Source of the DNA: Aquila chrysaetos chrysaetos | Taxonomy: Eukaryota > Chordata > Aves > Accipitriformes > Accipitridae | NCBI RefSeq assembly: GCF_900496995.4 | Contig: NC_044008.1 | Span: 1,712,453-1,776,452 of the forward strand | Reading direction: 5' to 3' | DNA length: 64,000 nucleotides | Part shown: piece by piece, positions 35,401 through 50,000 of the stretch | Layout of the letters: each line of letters begins with the position of its first letter | Numbering within the stretch: the stretch's first letter is position 1 | The notes under the pieces: generated by a model | Databases searched by the model: none | Seen by the model: only the letters and a program-made list of their open reading frames with translations | What the model was told of the DNA's origin: nothing | Program-made: the position numbers and the translations under genes

Positions 35401-36262
35401 ACTCAAGGAAAGGTTTGCTGTTTGCAGGAGGAGGTTGGGAGGCTGAACTTGACCCCAGGGCAGAGAAGCGAGAGCTCTTTCGGCAGCTGGTTTGCTCAGT
35501 GCTCTGCTGAAAGCTTCCCAAGCTCTGTGCGAGGGGAGAACTTATCTGCGACAGGTCGCCTTGGCTTAGTTTAGGGATGTGCTTGGGTATAAAAGCTCTG
35601 TCTGTGCTTCTCTCTTGCAGTCCATCTAATCTATGGGCCCCTGGACCCTGTGAATCCGCACCCAGAGTTTCTTCAGCTGTACAAGTAAGACAATACCGCC
35701 ACAAAGCGGGAATACGCAACTGGGGTTTCATTTTGAGGGAGATTTTTTCTCAGACTTTTCCACCCCTTCCCTTTTCACGGAGGCTGTTTTTAGTTCTCAC
35801 CTGTAACCTGCACAGCCAGGTGATTCAGTTGGAGCCTTCTGCCATTTGGAAATTGCTTCCCCATTTTAGGCATCAAAGTTACAAGTCTCAGTCAAATCAA
35901 TCATGCATTTTAAAACCACATCAGACAGAGGCAAGATTTGTTGGCTGAGGTAGTCTTCTCCAAACTAACCTGAAGTAAATCCAGCACTTGGAAGAGTGGT
36001 CCACTGTAACTGCTACAGGCTTTTTTTGTCCCAAAACCATGTTATGGGCAGAATCCCAACTATGCAAGAGCGTACCGTCCTCCTCCTTGGCTGCAGACCG
36101 AGCTGCAGTTCCTGTGCTTAAGCCTTGCTGCATTCTTCCAACAGGAAGGTGCTTCCCATGTCCACAGTGTCTGTGCTGGATGACCACATTAGCCACTATC
36201 CACAGCTGGAGGATCCGACAGGCTTCCTGAATGCCTATCTGAACTTCATCAACTCCTTCTGA
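29449..36262 (+). CDS. MEST: Mesoderm-specific transcript, alpha/beta hydrolase, complete
   Basis: ER-associated alpha/beta-hydrolase fold protein linked to lipid handling and adipocyte growth; the substrate is not established. Product 326 aa, equal to the human short isoform starting MREWW. Coding exons: 29449-29602, 30232-30311, 30774-30851, 31283-31419, 31764-31822, 32089-32129, 32514-32584, 33147-33248, 34957-35033, 35621-35684, 36145-36262. An N-terminal membrane anchor (residues 4-22) is followed by the oxyanion motif [10 protein letters not shown] (67-76). The nucleophile elbow SHDYGD holds Asp138, as in epoxide hydrolases and dehalogenases, and the likely catalytic His305 lies in SHYPQLEDP. 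The start was chosen because the upstream exon adds no open frame. In eutherians MEST is paternally expressed; birds are not known to imprint. Confidence 0.97.
29821..29862 (+). other. Stem-loop in MEST intron after the first coding exon
   Basis: CACCAAGGT (29821-29829) and ACCTTGGTG (29854-29862) form a perfect 9-bp stem around a 24-nt loop. In mammals the intron in this position hosts the miR-335 gene. No known RNA was recognised here. Confidence 0.5.
33249..34956 (+). other. Largest MEST intron, nothing recognisable
   Basis: A 1.7-kb intron with no exon, RNA gene or mobile element that I can support. The ORFs crossing it have no recognisable protein similarity. Confidence 0.6.
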
Positions 36263-36352
36263 GCTGCTGCAGCTCAGTTCTTGCTGTTTGAGTCAGGCTT
36301 TGGGGGCAGGAAGAAACTTCAATTTTTATCTCCAGATCCAACACTTTGCACT

Positions 36353-36358
36353 AATAAA
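36353..36358 (+). terminator. Poly(A) signal of MEST
   Basis: AATAAA in the context cactaataaacacc lies 91 nt downstream of the MEST stop codon. Confidence 0.75.
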
Positions 36359-36379
36359 CACCCTCATCTTTGGCTGCCA

Positions 36380-37695
36380 AACTGCTGCATTGATGCAGTT
36401 AAATCCTTTGAGCACCGGAAAAGATTAGCCTGCAGGGAGGCATGGACAAAACTGTCAGCCTAAGCAGAGTTACAGGACGCTGACAGCTCTTCCAGCCCCG
36501 CGCTCACCTTGCTTCTTGACCAGCCCGTCTCTGTATTTAGAGCCAGGGGGCTCAAGGGAGAACACGGGCACCTGAGGGGAAGCAGAGCACCTTTGTCAGT
36601 CCACGAGTCCTTACTTGCCTTCATTGCTAGGCTGTGCTGCCTGCCACAGGTAGACAAGACCACTAGCAGCCAAGGGTCAATGCACATGTTCCCAAGATAA
36701 ATGCTGGTCTGTTTTTTGAGTTGTGTGCAAGCAGTTTATATCATGCCCCTCTGCTAAGTGTTACAATTCTTGGCTAGCTTGTCAGGACTGAAGAATTTAA
36801 AATGGAGTTTGCCTACACTAAATACAGCAGGAGAACAGGATCTGTAATCCCCCAAAGTATAGGCAATGATGCTCTCCACCCATAAAGGGGAATTTAAGCA
36901 CTGTAATTATGTCTTCAGTAATCTCTTTTTAATGGCCAGTTACCCAAAGACAAGCTCTAACCATCAAGTTTTTACCACATCCCTTGTTTCTCTGATTTTC
37001 AGTTCAACAAGCAGAGCCGCTCACTGACACTACACCCCTGGGACTATCTCAGGAGCTTCGCCAAAGCCTGGCTGCAGCACACAGTTCTACCAGGGCAGGC
37101 TTGTACCCATTTCACTAGAGCAAGCTGAATATGCAATACTGGCACTAGCAAAAGCCAAGGTGTTCTTCTGAGCAATAGCTATCTGAGCCACAGGGACCAG
37201 GGACAAGTGTTTAAATTAGCATTAAAGTAGTATTCCTTCTTTCCTTCCTCATCCTGACTTGATAACTAAAGAAGCACCAGTTCATCAGCAGAGAGAGGCA
37301 GAACTTCTCAAAAGGAAGTCGCTGCAACGTCCCTCCTTCCCCCTCTTCCCAACTTTTGATATAGAATGTTTCACATCTTTGAGCCCAGGAAAAGGCTGAA
37401 CTGTTGTTTGGTATTTTCTGACATAAGGCTCAGAGAACTGAATATGCCTTGATAGGTGAATTTTAATCTCTCTCTCTGCACATTGATTTTTCTGTGCAGA
37501 ACAAAGGAGACAATCATCAAGACATTGTAAATTTGCAGTTTGGCAGACACTACAGGTTTTGTGTGGTTTTTAACTGCTTATGTTTGAAATTTAATAGCAT
37601 CCCTTTAAGAATAAGGGGCTTCTGTTGAGTAAACAGCCATTATGGGCTACTTTTTCTGTAGTGAAGCAGACAGAATTAGAACAAGAAATTTCTAT
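36380..37695. other. Tail-to-tail spacer between MEST and COPG2
   Basis: About 1.3 kb lies between the candidate poly(A) sites of the two convergent genes. I see no exon or repeat. Longer 3' ends from either gene would overlap here. Confidence 0.55.
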
Positions 37696-37745
37696 TTTAT
37701 TAACAGTAATTAATATGAATTCCACCACTTGGACCAGTGTTTATT
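37696..37745 (-). terminator. Candidate poly(A) signals of COPG2
   Basis: On the minus strand AATAAA occurs at 37740-37745 and again at 37696-37701, about 325 and 370 nt after the COPG2 stop. Either would give a short 3' UTR. Confidence 0.5.
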
Positions 37746-38068
37746 TTCTGTTAATAAAAATCAGTTTTGACAAAAGTCTGATTCCATTTTCTTACCACCT
37801 GCATCTTTTACGTTCCCTGCTCTACTGCAAGTGGCCAGAGATGCAATAAGTTAGACAGGAATGCTGAAGTGACAATGAGGGAAGGGACACGGGAAAGGCT
37901 CAGTACCAGCCAGCCACTATTGCCACTACTGTAACATCATACAAAATATTTACCAAATTGAGGAATAAAAACTACATGCAGAAGGACAGAGAGGCTGCTT
38001 GATATCTGGCAAATAGCCAACTGGTGCTTGCAAAGGAGATTTCCACCGCAGTTGATGTGCTGTAACAC

Positions 38069-41000
38069 TCAGCCTACAGAAGCCAGGATGACATCTACCG
38101 GTGTTTCTTCCTTGCTCCTAACCGTCACCTGCATGGTCACGCCATCTCCTAGTGCAAGCCTGGACCTTACCAGCACATCACAGCCGCCTCTGTATACACC
38201 TGCGGACAAAGGAACATTTGGGAGATTACTGTGAGAGAGGCTCAGTGATCTAGTCCTAACCCAGGAGCCAACAACCTGGTGTGCAAGACAGATTCAGTCT
38301 ATGGCCAGTTGCAGAGAGGGGGGAAATGACAAAAAAAAAAAAAAAACAAAAAAACAACCAAAACCCCCAAATCGGCCATGCTCTTGAGGCCACGACTGAA
38401 GGTAACAGATACTGTCCTAGTTAAACACAGTCAGCAAGTGCTGCTGGAGGGCTAGGCTGATTAAAATAGGTAGAAACTAGAAAGTGGGTAGCTGAAGCTC
38501 ACTTCCAGTTTGAAAAGGCAACATATATTGTAATTCTGCCATGAAGGCACAGTCCATTGGTTCAGTGCCCTTGCTGTTAAGGGAGGAATAGCCCTCCTAT
38601 GCTTCTACTAGAGGGCTTGGAAGTGGCACTCCTGGAGGTAATTCAGACTGCAGGATGAGCCATCTCCAGTCCCACTTCAACATCACTATGCAGACAGACC
38701 TGGAGTTACCAATTCTGCCTCTGAAATAAATTGAGACCCGACCCTTCAGTCATATTAAAACAAAACTGCAATGAACAACTGCAACAAAGTTTTGTAGAGT
38801 GCTTCACTTCCAGGGATTGCACAAAACTGTAAGCCTGGAGCACAGTCACCAAACAAGAAGTTGTGGGTACTGCAGGCCAATTCAGGATGTGTCTTTAGTG
38901 ACAGGAACTTGAAAACAAGATGGTCCCCCTTCTGAGATAACCTCAGGGAAGGAATTTAGTTAGGTGTCTGCTCTGGAAGTTCTCCATTCAAAGGATTCAC
39001 TACCATTCCTATATGTAGAATACCTCCATTCTGAGAGACACAGAACCAAGCCCGAGTACACCTGCAACAGTGGGCTCCAAGTTAGCACCAGCTGCATTCA
39101 ACTTGCTGGTTCACTTCAGCTTTCTACAGAGGAAAAAACCCTTGAAATAAGAGCAGAATCTCCTAACCGATTTTCCTTCATTTTGTAAAAATCTGCAGGG
39201 ACATGGAAACATCGAGTTCAATAGCATGAATACTTACCAGCTAAGTAGAGCGTGTGAGAATTTTTGTTCTCTGGCACTTTATCTGATCTCTCACAGGGCT
39301 GCATGCCCAAGAACTTGATGATGTTATTGACAGCTTCTGCATTCAGAGATTGAAGAGGAAAATTACCTCCAGGTTGGTGCCAAGCTTTCTGTGAGAACTA
39401 GTTTACAATCAAAGAACATTTTCTAAGCACCCATGTGGCTTAACCATTTCCATTCATTACCTTGGTTGCAGCCCCACCACCACATCTACCTTGCCATGTT
39501 CCTTCTGCTGTCTTAACAGTCTAGGAATGCACCCCTCCCTTCAACCAGCCTCAAGCAAGAGAGCACTGCCAAGCTTCCACTTACTATAATCCCAACATTG
39601 CAACACAAAGCCTTGTTGCTGGGACATAATGTCACATTAGAAGGCACCAAATTCTCCTCCTACCACACTAAATATATCCCCAGCATGGCAGATTTACCAG
39701 GATTACTATGTGGGTCACCAATAAACGAGGAGAGATCATCTCACCGTCAAGGGTTTTAATTGAACTAAGTGCAAAGGTTTCTTCCTTCTCAAAGTCATCT
39801 CCCACTTCTTCCCACGCAGCTGCGAAGTTAGGCTTTAAAACCTTCTGAATATGATCAGACACGGTCACCTCCAAATCTTCCAACTGACAGAAAAGCAAGG
39901 GAGATTTTCAGCTGCCAGTTACAGAAATGATCCTAATCTTAGAAAGGGAAAGAAAGACAAAGAGAGACAGCAGGATTTTGCCAAGACAATTCTGACATGC
40001 CTGGCTTTCATTTCAGGAGAAGCACATAATAATAGCATCTAAAAAGCAGAGAGGAAATATAGTGTTTATGGTGGTCATCTCTAAAGCTTAAAAACATTTA
40101 CACAAAAACATCTGTGAGACTAAAGGAGAGCAGAAAAAGGGGCAATCACTTTATGAGTCAAAGCCCATTCTAGCCCTTACTGGGCATCCGAGGAGAGACA
40201 CTTTCTCAGAATCCAGAAGGAGCCTTTACTTCCTCCAAGCCCGAGACAGGCACTTTCCTGAGATCTGACTTGTATTTCAGTGATTGGTAACACGAACGCA
40301 ATAAACAGAAGTGCAAATGCTTGGGATGGAAAGAAAGATTGGGCCACAGTCCTGAAAACAGACAATGGAAGTTATTCCTTCCTTCCTGTCTGTCCCCACA
40401 AATCTATCTCCATAGGGCACTAAAGCTAAACTAACTTTTGGCAGAAGCAAGGTTTTGGGGAAGGATCTAAGTTACAAGCTACAGTATTTTGGAAATGGTG
40501 TTTCAGGCAGGCCTGCCATTCTCTCCTACCAGCTTCAGATCTGAAAGGAAACTGTCAACCCAATGGCCATGTGTATTCAGAATTAGTGACAAGGAAAAAA
40601 ACCCAGGTCTTGAACTTACCACATATTCATCGTCATAGCCATCTTCTTCTGGCACACCTGTGTTTGGGTCACAGTCTCGAACAGTGAACTTCATTGTGCA
40701 ACTGAAAGTACAAGCAACTGGGGAGGACAGAAAAAGCCTGTATAGGTTAGTGGTGCAGCTCCTTCTGCTTGAGTCCTCGTTTCCCAAAAAGGGACCAGAA
40801 AGAATGTACATCAGCTTTGCCCCAGAAGATATAGACATGGCCATGGCCAAAAGAGGATCTCGGAAGAGGAGTATGCCAGGGCCACGGTGTTACAAACACA
40901 GGCCTGCTGACTCACAGAGCACTGCGGTGAGATCCAGTCAGCATTAGCTATCAGAAGGAACTCTGCAAGGGTTTCTGACAAGTGGATTATGATCCAAAAA

Positions 41001-44000
41001 TCACAGTTCAGGGAATTCAGACTAGTTCTAATCTTTCCTGGTATTAAAGCAATAACCAAGAAATCCACCCCACTGATGAGCTGAGTCACGTTAAACCAAC
41101 TGCAAATCCAATGGAGTTTCTTTCAGGTGTGAATAGTAAGAAAGGGAAGTTTTATGCTCAAGAAAATCTCTCATTCATACATTTCATAGCTGATTCTAAT
41201 TCTCTAGAGATAGGAAAAATTGCATTAGTCAAATATGTAGAGGCCCAAACTACTAATATTTTTCTCCTATTTGCATTTTACTTTTACTGATTCTGTTCTT
41301 GAATGCTACCAACAAACATCCATGTTTTCAAAGGTGCTCCTTTCATTGATTCAAAGTAGTAAATTCCATTTCCTCTAATACCTGTCCTCTATTACCTGCA
41401 TGCTCTCCAATCCTCTAACATCCTATTTTTAATCATCCATTACCACTGATTATTTAAAAAGTGGGTATTTTGTAAAAAGCATGCATACTATTTTGCACAA
41501 ACACAGGTTCTCCATAAAAACCAGCACGTGACACGTGAGAAAGAAACGGTGCTAGAATCTCAGTATACACTTGCCAAATCCCACACCCTAAACATTTTAT
41601 TATGTGTTCTCCAAAAACTTCATTTGAGGGGTTTGCAATGCAGAACTACTCCCTCCCAATGGGTACCTGCAGTGGGGTCATCCTGGGGAATCTGGACGAG
41701 GGTGTAACACATGCCCGGCTGGTTGTAAGCCAAGCTGGGCGCTGGGATGCAACAGATCACATCGTAAGCATCCGATGGCTCCATCTGCACAGTGACTCTC
41801 TCTAACAGCTGATCATTTAATGTGTTTGTGCAATCAAACTGCAGAAGAATAAATTGAAAAAGACTTTAACACAGAAAAAACATTTCTGATCAAGAATTTT
41901 TCCCCAAATCAGCTACAATACTCCACGGCATACAGCAGACACCCTGCATCCTTGATAAAACCTGCCGTTCTCACTGAATGGCTCTTCTCTCCAATTTTAC
42001 TAGAATTCTTTAACAGATGGGATCATAACCCCCATCCTTTTTTGATCATTGAGGCAAGCAGTACACAGCCTTTTCACTCTACCTTGCAACTCCCTTAAGA
42101 GAGAAGCTGTCCTCTCCAGGGCACAGCAACAACACTGTTCATGCTACACCCAGTTGAGGGCCAACTCCTATTGCACCCTGGCAAAGCGTGTAACTTCTCT
42201 TACCTGGAAAACAATGTGATTTGTGAACACGTGTTTAATACAACGAACAAAATACTCTGTTTCTGCTTCTGTGAGCTGCACTGGTTCTGAAGACTTGAAT
42301 AACGGACCCAAGCTCTTAAACTCTGGAATGGCTGCCAGTTGTTCTGTGTAGAAAGTTAAAGAAGATGACAGACACTTAGTGACAGGCTCGTTCATTGCTC
42401 CCGCCTGACCTGTGGCAACCATCCCAACACTTCAAGTGCTAGAGACCCACTGGTCGATCTCTCATACCTTGGAATATATCCTGACGTGAAGGAGCAACCT
42501 TCTCAGGCTTGCTGGTCACTAGGGCAATCTCTGTGAAGAAAAAAGCAAAGACACTGTGCTATCAACTACACCATGCAGGAGTTTTAAGTGCCATTATATC
42601 TCCACTAAAAATTCCTTAACCTATAGTGTTTCACACATTCTGCTGCAAACCATTGCCAGCCTGGTTCCTCACACACACACTGAAATATCTTTTCTGTGAG
42701 GCAATATTGGATTGTAAGGAGAGGAGAGGTGTTTAGTAATGATGAAGAAACCACACTTTAGCTCAGAATAGCCAGCAAAAAAAGCTGGAAGAAGGAGAAG
42801 AAGGGATTAAAAAAACCAAACAAAAACAAATAACCTTTTCTTTAAAAGTTGTGCGATGTCAAAATGCAAGAATTGTGCAAGAACATGGAAGAAAGCCAGA
42901 GGAGTGACTAAGCACTTCTGGAATGTATTTTCTTCAAACTTCTATGAACTAATAAATTCTGATTATGTATAAACTCCTCTCTGATAGCAAGATTAGCAGA
43001 ACGAATAATGACATTCTTGCCAACCCATATTCCTTTGGAAGAAGTGCTGTCTTCCTTTATCTGTAAAGATCAGGCAGGCTTGCTTCTGCAAAGCCAGTGA
43101 CACTGTAACCTGTATGGCATTTGGCTGAGCCACCTCCAGTCTTGGCCTGACCCTACTAGGATGGCAGCCAGTTTACAGACGTCAAGTATCATTACGGCAA
43201 CCTGAATGCTCATAGCCTGCCTACAGCCTATTTAAATGAAGCCCAAGTGTTACCTGCTTTCTGTTCAAAGACTGGCGCAGTAGCCAGTGGAACTGTTTTC
43301 ATATCAAAAGGTTTGTCAGAAGGCTCCAGTGTATATTGGTGCAGGGCTTTCTCCATCCCAGGAACAGAGACGGTCAAGCCTGCAAAGCAGAAGCACAGAT
43401 AGAAAAATTCAGTTTTAATAGCAGGAACTGTCAAGAGGCCTACAGGCACTAGGATACAGGGCTCACAACTGAACAGTGCGAATTTTGGATTGCCCACTGC
43501 ACCAAAAGCAGCAAGATGCCAGAGTCTGAAAAACTTCTCTGTGTCTCAGTTACCTTCCTCTTGAGATATAAACAAGGAAGATTATTTAAAGAACTCTTTC
43601 TCTGTAGCCTGTCCATTGGTTCAGGCTGCAGAGAAAAACTCTTGTGAAGAATCTAGAGTTTACAGCTAGAGAGATACATTTTGGACTTTGGCTAATAAAA
43701 AGCTAGTTAAAGCACTTTCATTTCTCAGTAAACACACACACATGCTAAGATACTGGATAGGATAAAAAAAAAACCTGCTCTGAAGAGGACACAGAAAGTT
43801 GCCATTCCAGAGGGTACTGCAGTCTAAACAGTTCACTCAAGAAAAGTTCTCTTGCAGTAGTCTTAAATATGTTAAATACTCTGCTTGTGTGAACTTTCAA
43901 CTACAGACAATAAAACATTTTTATAATCAGTCCTGGCAACAAAATGCATCACCCTCATTCTGGAATGGAGAAGATGGAGCAAAGGCTAAGAAAATTGTCC

Positions 44001-47000
44001 CAAGTGAAGGAAGAGGTGATGATGAAAAAAGCCCATACCATACTCCTGTTCCACTTCCTAGACAATCCTTTTCATATTTTGCTAAATCTACCATTCTCAG
44101 TTAACACAAGTACTTCACAGGAAAATGCTAGGGCCAGAAAAAACACACAGTTCTGTCCTTTCTAGTTATTCTGACCCAAGTAACGTTACATAAAAATATT
44201 CTTAAAGCAAAAAAGCCCACCCATAATACAGAATGTGAAATAACAGCTCAGACTTCTTTCCTTTCTATCACTGACCATTAAAAATATAGGCAGCATTCAG
44301 TGCTATCTGTCTCTGTTGCAGTACATTCAAGTAGAACGTTGCTCTGTCCCGAACTTCGTCATCGCTGTCCATCATGCACCTGTTTTGGGGAACAAGAGGA
44401 CAGCAGTCAGCCAGCTCAGGACATCATGAGAGCTGAGCTAAAAAACAGCACTGAGAAGATTGGACTTGATACTGCAATGACAGTCTGAGCGCCCTCAATA
44501 GATTTTCAAATTATGCAAAAAGAGCGTTCATACAATACAGTAGTTGAAGTTTAACTTGAAGTTTATACGCAAGTGTCACATCAGAAAACTAAGGTTAAAG
44601 GAGATGTGTATGTAAATTGTTAACACCATGCACACTTGCTAAATTATACACCCACATTTTATGGCTAATAATTCTGATGGGCACCATGTGGTTGCACTTT
44701 TTTTTTTTTTTTACAGCATTCTTTCACAATAGGAAAAAAAAAGCAGAAGAAATAGATTACAAAAATAAACATGTTAAAGCTGCTTTCTATTTCAGACTGA
44801 AAAAATGGGTGTGTGCTCAAGTATTCACCTAGTTTTTCAATTATAGCAGGTGGTTTATAAAGAGAGATTCTCTCTCCCTCCTGGCAACTTCTCTCCCTCC
44901 TTGTATTGCTCCAGTCACTTCTTGCAGTTGTAATTCACTTGCACCTACACTGAGGCTGCCTTCTGCCTGAAGCACTTCATAACTTGAATTATTCCTCTCA
45001 CCACAGAGGTCAGACATGGCATAGGTTTACACTATAGTGCTATACAAATGAAGAACATGACATTCATGGTACAGACAATTTAAGGAGGCTGAATAGTCTT
45101 AACAAGAGACACGAACCTGTGAAATGGGAACACCTGAGATCACTACTCAGCCATACAGAAATGTTATTTATGAGTAACATGAAAATATATTTTCTTGCCT
45201 CAAGGGAGGCAAAAAATGTACTACAACACTGGAGATTTATTACCTACTGAAGAGTGTTCTCAGACCAGATTACTATCAGATGTTTTATGACTAATCACAT
45301 CTTTCATTCGCTTATCTCCAGCAGTGCTATGCTCCCTCCGGCCAGGAAGGAAGGGTGGAAGACAGCCATCTCCCGACTCCTCAACTGGTATGTTGTGACA
45401 ACCCCAGTGCAAGTTCTGACCCGGCCTGACATCGCTTCTTCTGTGGAGACAGACTGCCCAGCGTCACCAACAAGCTTACCACATGCACAGCCATACCCAC
45501 TCACCTCTGCAAAAGCACCAAGATGCTCGGAAGAAGATTCTCATTCTGGGCACCAAACTTCGCTAGCGCACTTACAGCAGCTAGAAAAGAAAATGGGGAG
45601 ATGTCAGAGGTGCCCAAGCTATACGCAAACACATTCTCACAGTCAGATTCAAAGCACTGCGCATACTGTTGTCCTGAAGTTCCAATTTACGCAGGTTTTC
45701 ACTTCCACACCATAAACTTTTTAGTGTTATGGAAAGACTAAACTATTTCCATATTTTCAAACAGAAATACTTTCATGTCAGGGAATAACAGAACAAGACC
45801 AGCTTAACAGCCCTGCAAGTCTGTTCTTGGAGAACTCTTTATCAGATAAGGTTACTTCAAGCTCCATGGCACATTCCAGTTGCTGGACCCTCTGCCATTA
45901 GCTGCAGCTCACACCCCCAGATAAATCTGTTTTTCACACACAGGGGTGACATGCATCCAGTGGTGACCAGGGCCAGACTGCATCCAGTGACTTTGCAAGG
46001 AGCTGAAACCCCTCATCAGCCACTTAGAGCTGCCTCTCCAAATTAATCTAATTTCAGCACAGCATCAGCTTGAAGAAATTCCACATATAGGAAGAAGAGA
46101 AAACTCTATAAGGAAGTACAAGCTTTATGGCCTTGGTGGTTAAAAAAGAACCCACATTTTTACAACAACAAAGTTTCTAGACATTGTACACTCTGTGGGG
46201 GATGCTCTTCATGTGCTCCCAGGTCACAGCTAGGAAAACTGTCCGAAAGAGCTGTCACGATAAATCAAATGCAATCTGGACCACACTGTATTTGTGAGTT
46301 CCTTCTGCTTCCTCTCTCGCAGTAGTACTTCCTCTTCTAACACAAAAGAGATCAAGCTGATGCTGATATCACTCCAATGCCAAGTCCCAAGTATGAAAAT
46401 AGGCTGAACACTCTAAAGAGTTTGTTGTAAAGGCTCTGCAGGAAGGAAATATCAGTCTGCAACACGCTTCCAAGGAGGAATCCTTATCTTGTGTGAGAGA
46501 TTTCCATAAAGACGATAGTCTATAGCAGACAATTATGGGAACTAACAGCATCCTCTCCTCATGTATTACCTCTTGACTTCTAGGAGGCATTCAAAGAAGG
46601 GACTAGAAAGCTAATATATTGCTTACGTTCTGTGAAGCAGGAGGACCAAGTGCTGATGCTAAGATGATATGAGGAGTTTAAACACACTGCAGGATAAGAA
46701 TCACCTTCACAGCTGACGCATAGAAGAGCTAGATCTTCACAGTGCCTGTGGAGTAACCATTGCCTCCCATGCCCAAACCCAGTTTCAGCTCTGAGATTTC
46801 CAGCAGAGCTCAGACATGAAACCGTCAAGCATGTGAGCTGAACTTACCGGCCCTCACAGCCTCATTCTCCAGCACCACCCTGTTGAATATGAAGCGGATG
46901 TACTTGGATGGGGATGGAGTCCTCGGCCCCTCTTTTCCCAGCAGGTGCAGGATCTTTGTGGCTAGGACAGTATGTTCGCAGTCTTCAATGAACTCGCAGA

Positions 47001-50000
47001 GGTGAGCCAAGCCCGATTCCTTACTCTCAGGATTCTCCTCAATGATGCTGATTATACAGTCCACAATGGCTCGCTTGTACTCAAAGCCACCCTGGGAAAG
47101 GAAAATCAAGGACACTGACCCGGCAGGCGGAGCTCAGTCCACAGCGCTGCTCAGTTCCCCTCACGCTTCAATTAATTCTTTCCATGGAGAAAAACAAGCA
47201 TTTGTACATAAAGAGAAAAGAGAAGGGGTGCTGGATGATCTAACAGGGTCTTTCCAGTCCCCTCTGACCCATATAGGCACATCATCTGAGCATCTCTTCA
47301 GATCAGTTTTTGATGTACCAGCTCTAAGCACATTCATAAGCACATTTCAGGCAGGTCCAACCCACAAGATCAGCAAGGTCTTGGTAATCAGTCAGGCCCC
47401 ATCATTGCTGTGTACCCACTGATGTTAGACAGAAGAGACCCTTCATACCATCTATCAGAGCTACCTGCCAATTACTACACAAAGAAAGTTTCACACATAC
47501 ATCATCCCTGAGCATATTGGAGAGGAAGGTCATCATGACGCTGTGTTTCCGAGGGTATTTCTGGCACAAAGCACTGATAGCCTGTACTACCACTACCTGC
47601 AAAATAACAGAGAAGGACGTTAGTCATGTGCATTTATTATTCCATGAAAAAATACAGGCTTCTTACTATCTCAAGTTGTCAACTTGATAGATTAGATTCA
47701 TGTATCAGAAGGATAAAATCAGGTGGTGGACTCTCAGCACGAGTGTGTTAACAACCTTGTGCTAGCATGCTGCAAGACCTGGCTCTGCTAGAAGGACTGT
47801 AATTTATGACGGACTACATTAATTCAAAGGCTTCCCCCCGCTTCCTCTGCCCTGTGACTATCCTGACCTAATTCTAACTTAACTTGTTACATTTTGTCAT
47901 TAAAACTCTTTGCAATTTTAAACTTGTCTAATACTTATTTCCTTTTCTCATAAAAACAAGAACTTAAGACCACTGTACACTAGCAGACATTGACTTTGTA
48001 GAGACATGCTATGCTCCTTAAGGCAACTCCAGGGTGTAAAAGGGACAGGTACAAGTGACCTACCATCCTTCACCAAGTTACTACCTGAGTTCATAGTGAC
48101 TAAACTTGACAAATTAGGTAGAAATTTACAGTTTGCGCTGTTTCCTAACTATGTATCAGACTGAAGTGATACAGACTCAATCACAACAGTTAAAATCCCT
48201 CTTCCTCTCCAAAGAGAAAACCAGAAGGCAGTACAAGGTTTTGCAGGATACTGCACAGGAGCCAGGAATCCACCAAACGACATTTATCCTTTCTTGGAGT
48301 GGTGGGAGGAGATGACACAGTCTATTTAAGTTGGAAATCAGAGGACTCCACCTTCTGAATTTCAAGCTGGCTTTGCTCTACCAGACTATAGTCACTGAAG
48401 GATTAACAAATGGGAAAAGCTTCATAATAACAAGAATGGGAGAAAAACCTGCAGCTGGACAGAGCAGAGGCCTCCAATGCCACACCTTAAACTCATCTGA
48501 TATTTCTGACACGAAGGAAGAGATCTGTTTCATGAGCCTGTCTACACTGCTCTCACTGCCTGTCTTCAGCAAGGTGGTGATGGCAAGGGTAGCGATACTG
48601 CGATTGGAGTCAGTGATGAGGTTTTCCAGATCCAGGTTGCAGGCAGTGACTGCAGATGGATGCTTCATGGCCACCTGTAAAGGAAAAGATTCCAAAATTA
48701 TATAGGGGCAATAACATCCTACAATTCAAAGCTTTCGGTGGGGCAAGGATTAAATCTTCCCCCGCTCCCCCAAGTACTGCTCTGTTCTGTAAGAGCAACT
48801 AATCCTACATCACACGACTGCTGACAGGATGCAATCAAAGCTCAAGTTCTTTTGTCTCAGCGCTTCAAATGAACTCCTCTAACTCTAAGTTACAGCTCAT
48901 GGGTTTGACAGTCACAAACTGCTTCTGTTGCAGCGCACAGCTTTGAAATCAGGATGTTATTTTCTTCACACACATCCTATTTACACTTTTTGCAGTATTA
49001 AATATCCGGGACTCTGCTTCCTTACAGCTGAAAGCTTACAAGTTATCCAACTACAGCTTGTTACAGCCCTGTGGTCCAGAAATGAGCAAACATAGCTTGA
49101 GTGCAGAAAAGATTTCTGTCACACCAGAAGATTTGGCATGGAAAAGCCAATTCTCCAGCATGAAGTATTTCCAAATACAGTAATCGTAAGAGCGGTCACT
49201 CTACATTAAGTAACACACCATTAGGCACTGAAGTCTAGCTTCCTCTGATGCTCAGAGATTTATGCTTGTTTAGAAGGTTTTGGAAGCACTCACTTTATTA
49301 AGGGTCCGTACAGCTGCATATCTCAAGACAGGTTTGGGAGAACTACAGAAAAGCTGCAGCACTGAAAATAAAGAAAATATATAATCAAGAGGAGTAACTC
49401 AAAACAAAATGTTACAGAGTAGAGACTGTTTAACAAAAAACAGCTCCCAGTACTGCAACTCTAGGCACCTATAATGTCTGAAGAGCAGAAGGTGAGAGCC
49501 CTCATGTCCACACCAGATGAGGAAAAGGAAATTGCCTTGTGCCAGCACTTTGGTATTGAGAGGTGCAAATAGTTTAGTCAGAATTCACTACAGCAGAAAA
49601 CCAGATATGGTCTCTTTCAAAGAAAGGGAATAGAGAGGAAAGTCTAATGTGTCCACATTCAACTGTGCGCTGCTAAATATTCATGCAGCTCTATGCATAA
49701 TTTATCACTAGCTTCACAAGCAAGTTAAAAATAACCTCCCGTTGTTCATCTTGTGTCAATATAGGTGGGTTGCATAGTTGCCTGTGGCACATCTATGCTA
49801 TCAAGTTCTCCTCTACCTTCCCTTGCACCCCAACTTCCTGCAGCTGGAAAAAGGCAAGTATCACTCTGTGCCACCTCTAGTGCCCATTCTCTAAAGCCCT
49901 GGATAAAATGGGGAAATGGGATCAATGTGCTCAGGATCCAAAAAGGGATCCAAAAGCCCTCTAACCTGGGGACAATCAGAAAATTCAGGTTTTGAGTCCA

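Noticed and set aside
47220-47300. Phrase tggatgatctaacagggtct resembling a CR1 3' end
   Set aside because: Only about 40 bases fit, and the flanks do not continue the CR1 consensus.
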